Shown one piece after another: positions 55,687-64,000 of a stretch of 64,000 bases of DNA (position 1 is the stretch's first letter; each line of letters starts with the position of its first letter). The position numbers and the translations under genes were made by a program. The notes under the pieces were generated by a model that was given only the letters and a program-made list of their open reading frames with translations, was not told the DNA's origin and did no database searches. Source of the DNA: Akanthomyces muscarius (taxonomy: Eukaryota > Ascomycota > Sordariomycetes > Hypocreales > Cordycipitaceae); the NCBI RefSeq assembly GCF_028009165.1, contig NC_079243.1:1674001-1738000 (forward strand). Reading direction: 5' to 3'.

Positions 55687-56522
55687 TTAGTCCACAGCAT
55701 AGTGATGGCCGAGTTCAGAGAGACGGCTCTGCTCGTTGGACAGAAGACACTTATCGTTGTTCGCGGTGCCAAAGTAGGCGTAGCGCTGGACACACGCGTT
55801 GCTCTCCAGGAAAGCCATGGCCTGTTGAAGAAAAGCAAGCTCGTCTTGGCTTGAGCCGCCCAAACCTTTGAACTGTTGGCATAGTTGTCAGTCACGGCAT
55901 GCTTTTTGCAATACAATCCGGTGTTGGAGAGAAAACTCACCTCGGTAATCCACACAGGCTTTCCAAGGCCGCAGATTCGATTGACCCAATTCTCAAAGTC
56001 GTGCACGAGCAAGAACGGATTATACCAGTGAATGGGGATAAAGTCAATGTGGCAGCCCTGGCACTGGTCCATGAACTGCGTGATCCAGTCCCAGCCGTCG
56101 TTGGACACACTCGGCGCACCGAGCTTCGCGCGGCCGGCGAATGGCTCCATGTGTATTCGCCAGGCGTGAACGGCGTCGGCGACGCTCATGGCTGCCTGTG
56201 GCAACGGCTGCTCGGGCTCGTTGAAACCGAGAAGGTGGCCGGTGCCCCGGTCGAGCCACTTGTTGACACGGTCCGCCCAGACGTTTTCGTGGCCGTCATG
56301 GAGGCTATGAAGCATCGGGACGTACTCGACGGAGCTGAGCTTATTGCCGCCAATGTCGCTGTCCCAGTTGTATTGCCAGCCCATCTTGATGGGGCCGACG
56401 CTTTCGAACCCTGAAAGATCGAGGCCGTCGTTGCTACCGAGACCGCGCTTTCCGGGGGGATGGTTGGTGGCATGCACCATGCTAGTGATGGCGGCAACAG
56501 CCAGAAGCTTAAAAGTAGCCAT
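55687..56522 (-). CDS. Secreted GH128-family glycoside hydrolase (endo-beta-1,3-glucanase-like)
   Basis: Exons 56522-55941 and 55872-55687 on the minus strand give 255 residues; the 68 bp intron is phase 0 with a CTGAC branch site. Residues 1-18 (MATFKLLAVAAITSMVHA) are a signal peptide. The glycosyl-hydrolase catalytic core follows: MGWQYNWDS, then GFNEPEQP with Glu102 as the likely acid/base, IDFIPIHWYNPF, and VWITE with Glu194 as the likely nucleophile. After splicing the chain continues FKGLGGSSQDELAFL and ends QRYAYFGTANND..., both characteristic of GH128. Without the splice the frame runs on into nonsense, so the intron is real. Function by family: beta-1,3-glucan hydrolysis in cell-wall remodelling or attack on other fungi. 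It belongs to the group of the fission-yeast Asl1 wall protein. Confidence 0.88.
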
Positions 56523-57520
56523 TTGACCAAGGCCTACTATGTCTTCGAGTTGATAAAAGTTGAACGAAGTGTTTGAAATAGTTCTTCGATGAAAGTATAT
56601 TGCTCTGCGAGGCCAACATTAGATTTACATGTACTCATCCTCTGAAGATCAAGATATACGACGTTGCCTCTGCCCTGCCTAGACAAGAAATCTTACCAGA
56701 AAAGCGAACTCGTTCCAGTGAACCTGTTTGAATGTCACAAAGTTATCCTCGCTTTGCGTAGTGGGATGTAGCTTATTGCAGTGAGTAAAAGCACACGTAG
56801 AGTCCAATCGTCGCCTATTGGCAAAGCTTGGATTGCCTGTCGAGGAGAGTGGCTGCCACAGATCAATGTCCCATAAATCGATACCGTTAGATAAAGTCGA
56901 GGTTTTGCGTTCTGTACAAATGATATGCATTCTGAATTAGCTCAGGTTGAGTCGTTTGACTGCCGAAAGTATGCATACTGCGGTTCTACTGAAGAGCTTT
57001 GCAATGGAAACAGCCGTCGACCGAACCGGAAGAAGGAATGTACCACGTGGAACTCGGCTCTTGAATTTCTCTGTATTTATATTAGTCAGACCTGAAAATA
57101 TCTATCAAGAGGTTATTCAAAATAGACCTTCGTGGCGAAGACTACTTGAAAAGGTGGCTTGTGGCGGTTGCGAGGGCTCGGTGAAGCCCTGCGCCCACAA
57201 GGTGTCGATGGCCAGCGTGGACGCCATTTGCCATTTGCTGCTCAAAGAAGATAAAAATGAATAAACTCAGACTTTGGCTCAATACTTAGCTTCAATATAT
57301 CCGGCTAAATGTCTTGGACTGACAGATGAGAAGCTGGATCGAGGACAGTATTACAGATGCTAGCACATAGTAAGACGTGACGATACTGCCCGCTGAGGTA
57401 AGGCTAGTAACTCCGGATGCTAATCAATCAGAAGATATTGTCTGAATTGATATACTATGGTATAAGTGGAGATTAAGGATTCTCGGCCAACTTCTTCCCT
57501 TTCCGAAACAACGTCGGCTT
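56523..57520. other. Spacer upstream of the GH128 gene
   Basis: 998 bp, AT-richer than its flanks, containing the GH128 promoter on the left and the 3' end of the FAD monooxygenase on the right. A frame at 56947-57264 has no recognisable features and I do not support it. Confidence 0.5.
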
Positions 57521-58789
57521 TCATGCTTTGATGCCAGCCACGGCGTCCAACTCTGGGTATTGCGGTATGCGAAAGGGATCGTTCGATCTCAAAATCACCA
57601 TCTGGAAGAGCCTGTCGAACTTCAGTTTTGTGGCCGCAAATAACAGAAAGTTCACAAAACGCAGCTTCGTCTTCCCCTCACAATACGGCCCCTTCGTCAC
57701 CGTCTTGGGAATATCCTGCACGATATCCACATACGGACGCAACGTCCTCTCATACGCCCCGAAAGCCTCAGTCAAGTGTTCCGCGCCATGCCTCGCAATC
57801 TCGCCCGCGAGGATAGTGGCGCCAATCAGCGCGACGCTGGTGCCCATGCCCGTGAGCGGCGTCGGCGAGTAGCCCGCGTCGCCGACCAGCACGATGCGGT
57901 TCCGGGACCACACGCCGCTGCGGATCATGTGCGTCGACGTGGCGTAGAAATCCGTCGATTTGTTCATGGAGTCGACCAGCTCCTCAGCCCGCCAGCCGGC
58001 ACCCGCAAACAGCTTGGCAAAGAATTGCTTTTGCGTGTCCACGTCTTGGGTCAGGACGCGGTCCAGCTCGGCGGCGTGCCCGCGCACCGCCATGTACACC
58101 TGGCCTTCGGTCTCGGAGTGCACGCGCGTCATCAGCATCCGCTGCCGCGTGGCAATGTAGAGCGTGGTCAGCTTTTCCGTGTCCGGTATGCGGGGCGTCT
58201 TGAAGAAGCACATGTAGACGCCCATGTTGACCGTCTCGTCCGTCTCCTTGCCCTCGCTCTTGAGGAGCATCTTGCGGATGCGCGAGCCCTGGCCATCGGC
58301 GCCAATGAGGAGGTCGTACGTCTTGACTGTGCCGTCGGAAAAGGTCACGACGACACAGTCCTCTTTGTTCTCAAAGGCAGAGATGGAAACGTCAAAGCGG
58401 TAGGTGACGTTTTGGTTTGATGCGTCAACGAGCAGCTTGACCAGATCGTAGCGCATGATTTCATATTCGCTGGTGAAGCCCTGCTTGCCGTGCTTGTCCT
58501 CTTCAATTTTGGGGAAGAGTGCGACACGCTTGCCTTTGGAATCGACAAACTCTGTGCCAGGCTCGTCGACGACGTGCTTCTTGACTTCGTCGAGAAGACC
58601 CATGCGGCGCATGGCCTCGACACCCTCCTTGCGGATATCGATCTGGAGGCCATTCTCTCGGATACCAGGGAATCGCTCAATGATTGTGCATTTGTGTCCG
58701 AGGCGGCTGAGCCAGAACGCAGTGGCGGGGCCGGCAATCCCAGCTCCGCTAATAAGGATGTTTAGCGATCTGGCGGCTTCGGATGACAT
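57521..58789 (-). CDS. FAD-dependent aromatic-ring-type monooxygenase (class A flavoprotein)
   Basis: A single exon encodes 422 residues, the normal length for the family. Three hallmark motifs are present: the dinucleotide-binding GAGIAGPATAFWL (Gly15, Gly17, Gly20), the DG motif GADGQGSRIR (Asp165-Gly166) and the GD motif VLVGDAGYSPTPLTGMG (Gly303-Asp304), which contacts the FAD ribityl chain. IERFPGIRENGLQIDIR follows the first strand, as in TetX-like and salicylate-hydroxylase-like enzymes of fungal secondary metabolism. No membrane helix is obvious. It is divergent from a second flavin monooxygenase, with a shared 693 bp promoter and a TATA box 56 bp upstream of its start. Substrate unknown. 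Confidence 0.87.
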   Translation of the reverse strand: MSSEAARSLNILISGAGIAGPATAFWLSRLGHKCTIIERFPGIRENGLQIDIRKEGVEAMRRMGLLDEVKKHVVDEPGTEFVDSKGKRVALFPKIEEDKHGKQGFTSEYEIMRYDLVKLLVDASNQNVTYRFDVSISAFENKEDCVVVTFSDGTVKTYDLLIGADGQGSRIRKMLLKSEGKETDETVNMGVYMCFFKTPRIPDTEKLTTLYIATRQRMLMTRVHSETEGQVYMAVRGHAAELDRVLTQDVDTQKQFFAKLFAGAGWRAEELVDSMNKSTDFYATSTHMIRSGVWSRNRIVLVGDAGYSPTPLTGMGTSVALIGATILAGEIARHGAEHLTEAFGAYERTLRPYVDIVQDIPKTVTKGPYCEGKTKLRFVNFLLFAATKLKFDRLFQMVILRSNDPFRIPQYPELDAVAGIKA

Positions 58790-58844
58790 TTTTCGTCTGA
58801 TCTTGTCGATTGCGGCATCCGCAAGACAGCTGCTGCATCCTCCC

Positions 58845-58851
58845 TTTTATA
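58845..58851 (-). promoter_or_regulatory. TATA box of the FAD monooxygenase
   Basis: TATAAAA on the minus strand, followed by GGGAGG, ends 56 bp upstream of the ATG at 58789. Distance and match are good for a fungal TATA box. Confidence 0.55.
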
Positions 58852-59418
58852 GACCGGAGGGGGAGATCCTCAGGCAAGCAAAACCTGGTGCCGGACTTTA
58901 GTTGGCATCGTCCGCGGACGAAGCCTGGAGTTTGCAGAACCTGCTCCATTCGGATGCGACTTTGAAATGCAAGCGGGAGCGCTATGGATGGGCCGGCAGT
59001 GATCGCCGGGGAGTGCCGTAACTAGCGCCGGGCGGCGAAATATTGAACGTGTGCATACTAGTAGTGCAAATTGGGCAACGTCCGATATCATCCCCAGATG
59101 TACATGGTGCAGAGTGGTACTTAGTTTGCTCAGGGGTGGGTGAGCCTGATATAAGTGACTTCTGTGGACTTGCGGAAACGCAAGCCGGCGGAGCAGATTT
59201 GATATTCCCGTAAAAACGGTCATAGTGCGGCTAAAAATACTTCAAACCGGTCATGTCCACGAGGTACCACATTCTCGAGGACGCGACTTCGCAAAGATGC
59301 CCGATTAGGTTGTGCGCTCGTAGGCCGATTGCCCTAAGCCACACGGCAACGGATATCGAGCATGTCGCTCGGTCATTAGTCCCCTTACCTTGATGGACTC
59401 AGCCGCCGGGTTAGCTAG

Positions 59419-59427
59419 TATAAATAA
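59419..59427 (+). promoter_or_regulatory. TATA box of the flavin-containing monooxygenase
   Basis: TATAAATAA lies 56-64 bp upstream of the ATG at 59483, the mirror image of the arrangement on the other strand. Confidence 0.55.
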
Positions 59428-59482
59428 TTTGCTGCGGCTGCATTATTGAGTCTTGGAAACTTCAACCTCGCCATCCGCTAGC

Positions 59483-61339
59483 ATGGAACAGCACAAGGCC
59501 ACAGTCGCTGTCGTTGGACTCGGTACAGTGGATTCAGCTCAGTTGTCTCAACGCCGCCTGAAAGAATGCTAACAGAACGCGATAGGCGCCGTTGGTTTAG
59601 TCACAGTGAAGAATCTCGTTGAGGAGGGATTCGATGTTACGGGCTTTGAATCTAACAGCTATATCGGCGGGGTATGGCACTACACCGAGGAAAACCAGAC
59701 TTCAGTGCTCAAGTGTGAGATGCATTGACCTGGCCCTGGAAGCAACCACTAACGAGGACTCAGCGACGATTGTGAATATATCAAAGGAGCGCGTGAGTAT
59801 TGGCCAGCTGCTTCAACATTTCAATCCCTTTTTTAACGAGCATGTCAGGGCTGCTTTACCGATTATGAGTTCCCTGCCTCGGTGCCTTCTCACGCGAGCG
59901 CTGCCGACGTCCAGCGGTACCTAGAAAGCTACGCTAAGCATTTTGACCTCGAAAAGCAATGCCGCCTCGGTGTATCCGTACAGAAAATCAGCTTCGAAAA
60001 GTCATCAAGGAAATGGATACTGAAGATGGCTGACGGTGCACTGGAGACGTTTGACAAGGTGGTGGTCTCGACTGGGCCAACGTCTCACCCGAACATGCCC
60101 AAGATTCCCGGAGTGGAACGCTTCGAGGGCGATTACATTCACTCGCAAGAGTTCAAAAGGTGCAGTGTCAGCCTTAGATCAGTTTCGAATATGGATCTAA
60201 CAAATTATTCCAGGCCAGAGTTATTCAAAGGAAAACGTGTATTGTTGGTGGGCTTGGGCAACACGACGGCCGACACAGTCGAAGAGCTTCGCGGGCATGC
60301 CAGCGAGATTTATATTTCGCATGCCAAGGGCATTCACATTGTAAGTCGTGGCATTCTTAGAGAAACACGAGATTATTGCTATTCTTTTCAGGTGCGAATG
60401 TTTACACCAGCGTAGCTTCCGCGAAAGAGCAAAACCGGCGCGCCTTCGGACCACACCCTGACGCTGTCAAAGCTCAACTTTCTCGCCACGCTCGACAGGC
60501 ACGCCCCCGCCGTCGCAGACTTCATATTTGACAAGCTCGTGGCCAAGCTCTCGCGCGAGGCCTTCACAGTCCAGCCCGAGTGGCGGCTGCTGCCCGCGCT
60601 GCCGGCCAAGTTTGGCGGCGTCATCGTCTCGGACAACCTGGTGCCCAACTTTGCCAGCGGCGTCGTGACGTCGGTGCCGGCCGTCCGGTCCATCCTGGAC
60701 AGCAGCACGGTCGAGCTCAGCGACGGCAGCACGATCCAGGCGGACAGCATCATCTGCTGCACCGGCTACCGCAAGGACTTTACCATGATGGACGAGGCGG
60801 CGGATCCGACGCGCAGCACGCCACAGAGCTGGTACGAGCTGCCCGGCTCCTATGGCAAGCCGCTCCCGCGTCTGTACCAAAACATCTTTTCCCTCGACCA
60901 CGCGGACTCACTGGCTTTCATGGGATGTGTCTGGTTCCTCAGTGGCGCGTTTCCACTGTATGACCTGGCGTCGATGGCGCTCGCGCAGGTGTGGGCGGGC
61001 AAGTCGGAGCTGCCGTCGGCCGCCGAGATGAGCAGGGCCGTCGACGCGCACCACGCGCTCGTCTGCCAGCGGGCCAAGCAGGGCCCGACGCCGGGCACCT
61101 GGGTCCGGCAGAGCACCTGGGAGCCCTGGGCGCAGGCCACCGCGGGCACGGGGCTGGCCGAGAACCTGGGCTGGGGGTGGAAGGGCTGGGCGTTTTGGTG
61201 GAATAATCGCGAGTACTACAGTCTCCTCGTCAACGGCATCTACTCGCCGTTTCTGCTTCGCGTCTTTGACGGAAAGCGCAAGAAGTGGGATGGAGCCAGA
61301 GAGGCCATTGAGAGGCTCAATCGCAAGAAGATTGCTTAA
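59483..61339 (+). CDS. Flavin-containing monooxygenase (FMO/Baeyer-Villiger type)
   Basis: Six exons, 59483-59522, 59586-59714, 59764-59792, 59849-60159, 60214-60340 and 60416-61339, give 519 residues in one frame. The FAD motif is VVGLGAVG (Gly12, Gly14, Gly17), interrupted by intron 1. The FMO fingerprint FEGDYIHSQEF is at 158-168, and the NADPH-binding VLLVGLGNTTAD is near 180-190. ICCTGYRKDF resembles the ATG-containing segment typical of these enzymes. The exon-5 to exon-6 junction uses a GCGTAG acceptor at 60415, giving HAKGIHI-LPRKSKTG; a nearer CAG at 60391 would introduce a stop. Exons 3 and 4 complete VNISKERGCFTDYEFP, a conserved block. The single 29 bp exon is unusually small. Oxidises a nucleophilic N, S or C centre; substrate unknown. 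Confidence 0.88.
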
Positions 61340-61440
61340 TGTATACATGTACTTACACCACATGTTCGGAACTGTTTGTATTATCAACATTTGATTTTGA
61401 TTTATTTACATTTCTATGCACAATCTGTGACAGACTCTGT
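61340..61440. other. Short convergent 3' region
   Basis: Only 101 bp separate the stop codons of the FMO and the NlpC/P60 gene, so their transcripts probably overlap at their 3' ends. Confidence 0.6.
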
Positions 61441-61981
61441 CTACCAGAAACGGACTGCATCAGGGCAGATGGACTCGGCGCCGCTCGAGGTCCAGATGGC
61501 CTGCTGGCGGACCTTGGTGCCCGTGTGCGCGGCATTGACCATGGTACCCGCCTTGACGAAGATGCCGACGTGGACAACGTGGTTCGCGCAGTCGCCGTTG
61601 GTGGCCCAGAAGAGCATGTCGCCCGGCTTGGCCTGGGCGCGGGGGAGACGCTTGCCCATCGAGGAGTGGTACTGCTCATGAGCGGTGCGAGCTGGACACT
61701 GTATCAGTAAAATGTTGGATCAAAATCAGCCCTTTTACGAGAAACTTACGAATGGTCTTGCCCTGGGCCTTGCAGACAGAGTACTGGGTCAATCCGGAGC
61801 AGTCGTAGCCGCCCTTGGAGGGACCCTTGCAGCCGCCGCCGCCGTAGACGTAGTCGATGCCCATCTGGCTGTCGGCGGCCTTGACGATGCCGGGGCCGTC
61901 GCGCTTCTCGAGCATCTCGTCGGCGGGAGCGGCGAGTACGCCGGAAGCGGCGAGAATCATTCCCGCGATAGCAAACTTCAT
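61441..61981 (-). CDS. Secreted NlpC/P60-family cysteine peptidase
   Basis: Exons 61981-61750 and 61691-61441 on the minus strand give 160 residues. The acceptor is the second of two close CAGs (TGTCCAG), which yields KTIPRTAHEQY, the family's usual I-P-R-T-A. Residues 1-18 (MKFAIAGMILAASGVLAA) are a signal peptide. The NlpC/P60 fold is clear: YVYGGGGCKG, YDCSGLTQY with Cys61 as nucleophile, AKPGDMLFW, and HVVHVGIF with His118 as base. In bacteria these enzymes cut gamma-D-glutamyl bonds of peptidoglycan, a substrate fungi lack. A role in attack on bacteria, and origin by transfer from bacteria, are plausible inferences. The whole protein is little more than the single catalytic domain. Confidence 0.88.
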
Positions 61982-63612
61982 GATGACTGATGGATTGTGA
62001 TATTGAGTGAGTCGAGTAAACTATATTGTTTGTAGTATACGGTTGATGGTTCCTTTCTCAGGTGGGAGGCGGACAGCAGCATTCTTTATAGTTCATCTCT
62101 GAGCCAGTGTAAGTCGGGGCATCGCAAGGCTGACCCAACTTGAGAAGTTCGACTCCCCGGAGCTGAATACGTTCCACTCCACCTTTTGTTTCCAGTTCGT
62201 CTATCTCCAGGTTATATCGAATAATTCTTTCCCAAGCGAGAAGGTCATAACGTAGCAACGTCAGCACGACGTTGCAAGGGCCCCCGTCTGCTGAAGATGC
62301 ACGCTCTCTCGCCTGATTCTAGGTCTAGCGGCAAACACCGATGGTGGATCTCTTGGCCTGGATCGTAGTGGCAACGGGCACCGATGCTGGGGTTTTAGTG
62401 GCTGCGTAGGTGGTGCTTAGGCGGCGACCAGAGCTTCATTCGGGAAGGTGTGGAAGCTGTGGGTGTGTTCAGAACTTCAGCCGCAGTGGACGTTCGGCCC
62501 TCGGGCAGGTTGCCCGTCGTATTGCTCGCGCCAGTGATGGTCCCCTGGGCTGAAAGCAAGACCAGCCTCTGACTGCCGGTCGCGTCGGGTGCCTTGCACG
62601 ATTCATCGCAGATCGCGCAGCTCCTTTGCCTTGAACGGAGAGCGGCAGGTAAGTAGTCATCACTCATGTCTGGAGACAAGTTTGGCGCTGGTGCAAGCTG
62701 AAAACGTGACAACTCTGATCAGCACAAGGATTCAGCCTCGAGACGAGAGATGTGCACGAATCTGCCCGGAGGAACTTCCAGCTCTTGTTGATCAACTGGC
62801 CCATTGCCGTCATAACCAAGCAGGAGTCCTCATGTCGTCGAAGCTGCAGCGGCTTTCACCCAATTTGAAATGGTGACTTCCATGGCATTTTCGATGCTGC
62901 GCAGGTAGCAGACAATTGACAAAATGACTGACGGCCTTGGCCGATAATTTACATATGACGATAATGCAAAAAAAAAAGTGTGTAAGCTCGACTTGAATTT
63001 AGTTCGACCGCAAGTAATTCGTTGAATTTCTACTCTTGCATCTTTATGAGATAAGAGTGATGCCAACCTGCACGGCACTTTCAGTACAAACAGCTACAGA
63101 GGCACCCGAAAAGCTCGCAGAGACCCTTGACTTTTCTACTTGAAGGTCTGTATATGAGTAAAACACTTCAAGTATACTATTTCAATTTTGTTCAATTTCT
63201 TTTTTTACTTCAGCTAGATAGAACAACAATTCGGGCTTCTTATGGTTTAACAACGCACTCAGGGCACTACACAAGTCCGCTACAGCGGAGTTACAGTGGT
63301 CAAGAGCGCCAACGACGGAACGCTCCAGCGGCTGACTAACGATCAAGCTTCATCCCACCATCAACGGTCCAACGCAGACCAGAAAAGTCGAGTTGCATCA
63401 TTGCGCCGCTGTGCACCCAACGAACAAACGAACATATCCTCAGTCGCGACTGTATACCTCTGCTATATCCGTTCACTGGCTGAACCGCGCCAATCCTCCC
63501 GCGACGTGACGACTGTGCAATCTCTTCCCTCCTCATCGACGACAGAACCCTTGGCGCATCACCAGGCGCGCATCTCCCGCCCGGGGAAGACACCAAACGA
63601 CATAATCACAGC
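61982..63612. other. Gene-poor region
   Basis: 1.6 kb without a supportable gene. The left end holds the NlpC/P60 promoter; the right end, with short CA/CT-rich stretches before 63612, holds the promoter of the last gene. Confidence 0.5.
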
Positions 63613-63963
63613 ATGTCTGGCCCCTTAACAAAGCCCAAGCTGCGCGGCGGCCTGATTGCGTCTGCCTTTGGCGCCGTCATCATCGTCGGCGCCCTCACCG
63701 GCGCACAGCTCAAGACCGACGTTCAAAAGACCGAGGTACATACAACCCCCGCCAATATCGAAGTCATGTCGCTAATATACTTTTGAAACAACGCGTAGTC
63801 GATTAAACAGTTCCGAGCCGACTCGCCCGCGCAGCAAATAGCCATCCTGGAGGAGCAGAGGAAGCACCTGGTGCAGCAGAGTAGGCAGATGGATCGCAAG
63901 ATGCAAGTATTCCAGGAGCGTCTCGTGGAGCGCGAAGAGGAAAAGGCGAAGCGGGCGAAATAA
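63613..63963 (+). CDS. Small membrane-anchored coiled-coil protein
   Basis: Exons 63613-63735 and 63799-63963 (63 bp intron, phase 0, GAG|GTACAT ... CGTAG|TCG) give 95 residues. After a short basic start (KPKLRGG), residues 13-32 form a hydrophobic helix (LIASAFGAVIIVGALTGAQL). Residues 45-95 are a highly charged coiled coil (ILEEQRKHLVQQSRQMDRKM and onward) with a Lys/Glu-rich end. The layout resembles small mitochondrial inner-membrane assembly or anchor proteins, but I cannot name the family. The acceptor follows a modest branch region, so the intron is likely rather than certain; without it the frame ends shortly after GTACAT. Confidence 0.65.
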
Positions 63964-64000
63964 CAGGACAGAGGGAAATTTCGCGTTCCTTACGCTTCAC

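Larger units (their letters stand above)
58790..59482. promoter_or_regulatory. Shared divergent promoter of two monooxygenase genes
   Basis: This 693 bp region separates two divergent start codons. Each side has a clear TATA box about 55-65 bp before its ATG, an arrangement that would allow coordinate, inducible control. No gene is seen inside. Confidence 0.55.

Noticed and set aside
56947..57264. Plus-strand frame of 105 residues between the GH128 and monooxygenase genes
   Set aside because: No domain or codon bias; it is probably intergenic chance sequence.
1..64000. tRNA, rRNA and CRISPR features
   Set aside because: I looked for tRNA B-box-like GGTTCRANNCC with a matching acceptor stem, for 5S-like sequence and for regularly spaced repeats, and found none.

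Overview
This 64 kb window is nuclear DNA of a filamentous ascomycete, most likely a sordariomycete close to Hypocreales (inference from gene content and intron style, with no database support). Genes are monocistronic and lie on both strands. Introns are mostly 50-80 bp with GTRNGT-like donors, CTRAC branch sites and YAG acceptors. Typical Pezizomycotina families are present: a HAL4/SAT4-type kinase, importin-7, IMP 5'-nucleotidase, a PEX11-type protein, DNA polymerase eta, an RfeG-like protein, GH128 and fungal APH-fold kinases. The spliced models were built by hand, and every accepted intron restores a continuous reading frame.

Layout. 1-11110 has no convincing gene. It carries a dense cluster of GCCAAG hexamers (0.4-4 kb) and ends in a pyrimidine-rich leader for a HAL4-like kinase (11111-13724, +). 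A DHA1 drug:H+ antiporter lies at 14959-16662 (-). From 17 to 27 kb is an accessory tract: a truncated dienelactone hydrolase, an APH-fold kinase with a decaying coiled-coil tail, an inverted APH pseudogene, a novel coiled-coil protein, a possible third APH remnant, an orphan protein resembling the N-terminal part of fungal STAND receptors, and TA-rich DNA with a candidate solo LTR. 27.8-32.5 kb holds a small membrane protein, a fungal kinase-like protein, an Fmp42-like MFS carrier and a small Gly/Ala-rich protein.

Housekeeping genes fill much of 32.7-53 kb: ISN1 (-) divergent from a PEX11-type gene (+) with an apparent GC-AG intron, importin-7/Nmd5 with nine exons (-), a PPxY-rich protein (+), an RfeG-like protein (-) whose downstream region is studded with a strand-biased TGGA word, DNA polymerase eta (-) and a small coiled-coil protein (-).

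The last 9 kb looks secretory or metabolic: a secreted GH128 glucanase (-), two divergent flavoprotein monooxygenases sharing a 693 bp promoter with a TATA box on each side, a secreted NlpC/P60 peptidase convergent with the second monooxygenase, and a small membrane/coiled-coil protein at the right edge. The paired monooxygenases could serve one pathway, but no backbone biosynthetic gene is in view. Long spacers (1-11 kb, 41-44 kb, 47.5-49.9 kb, 53-55.6 kb, 62-63.6 kb) show no gene I can support.
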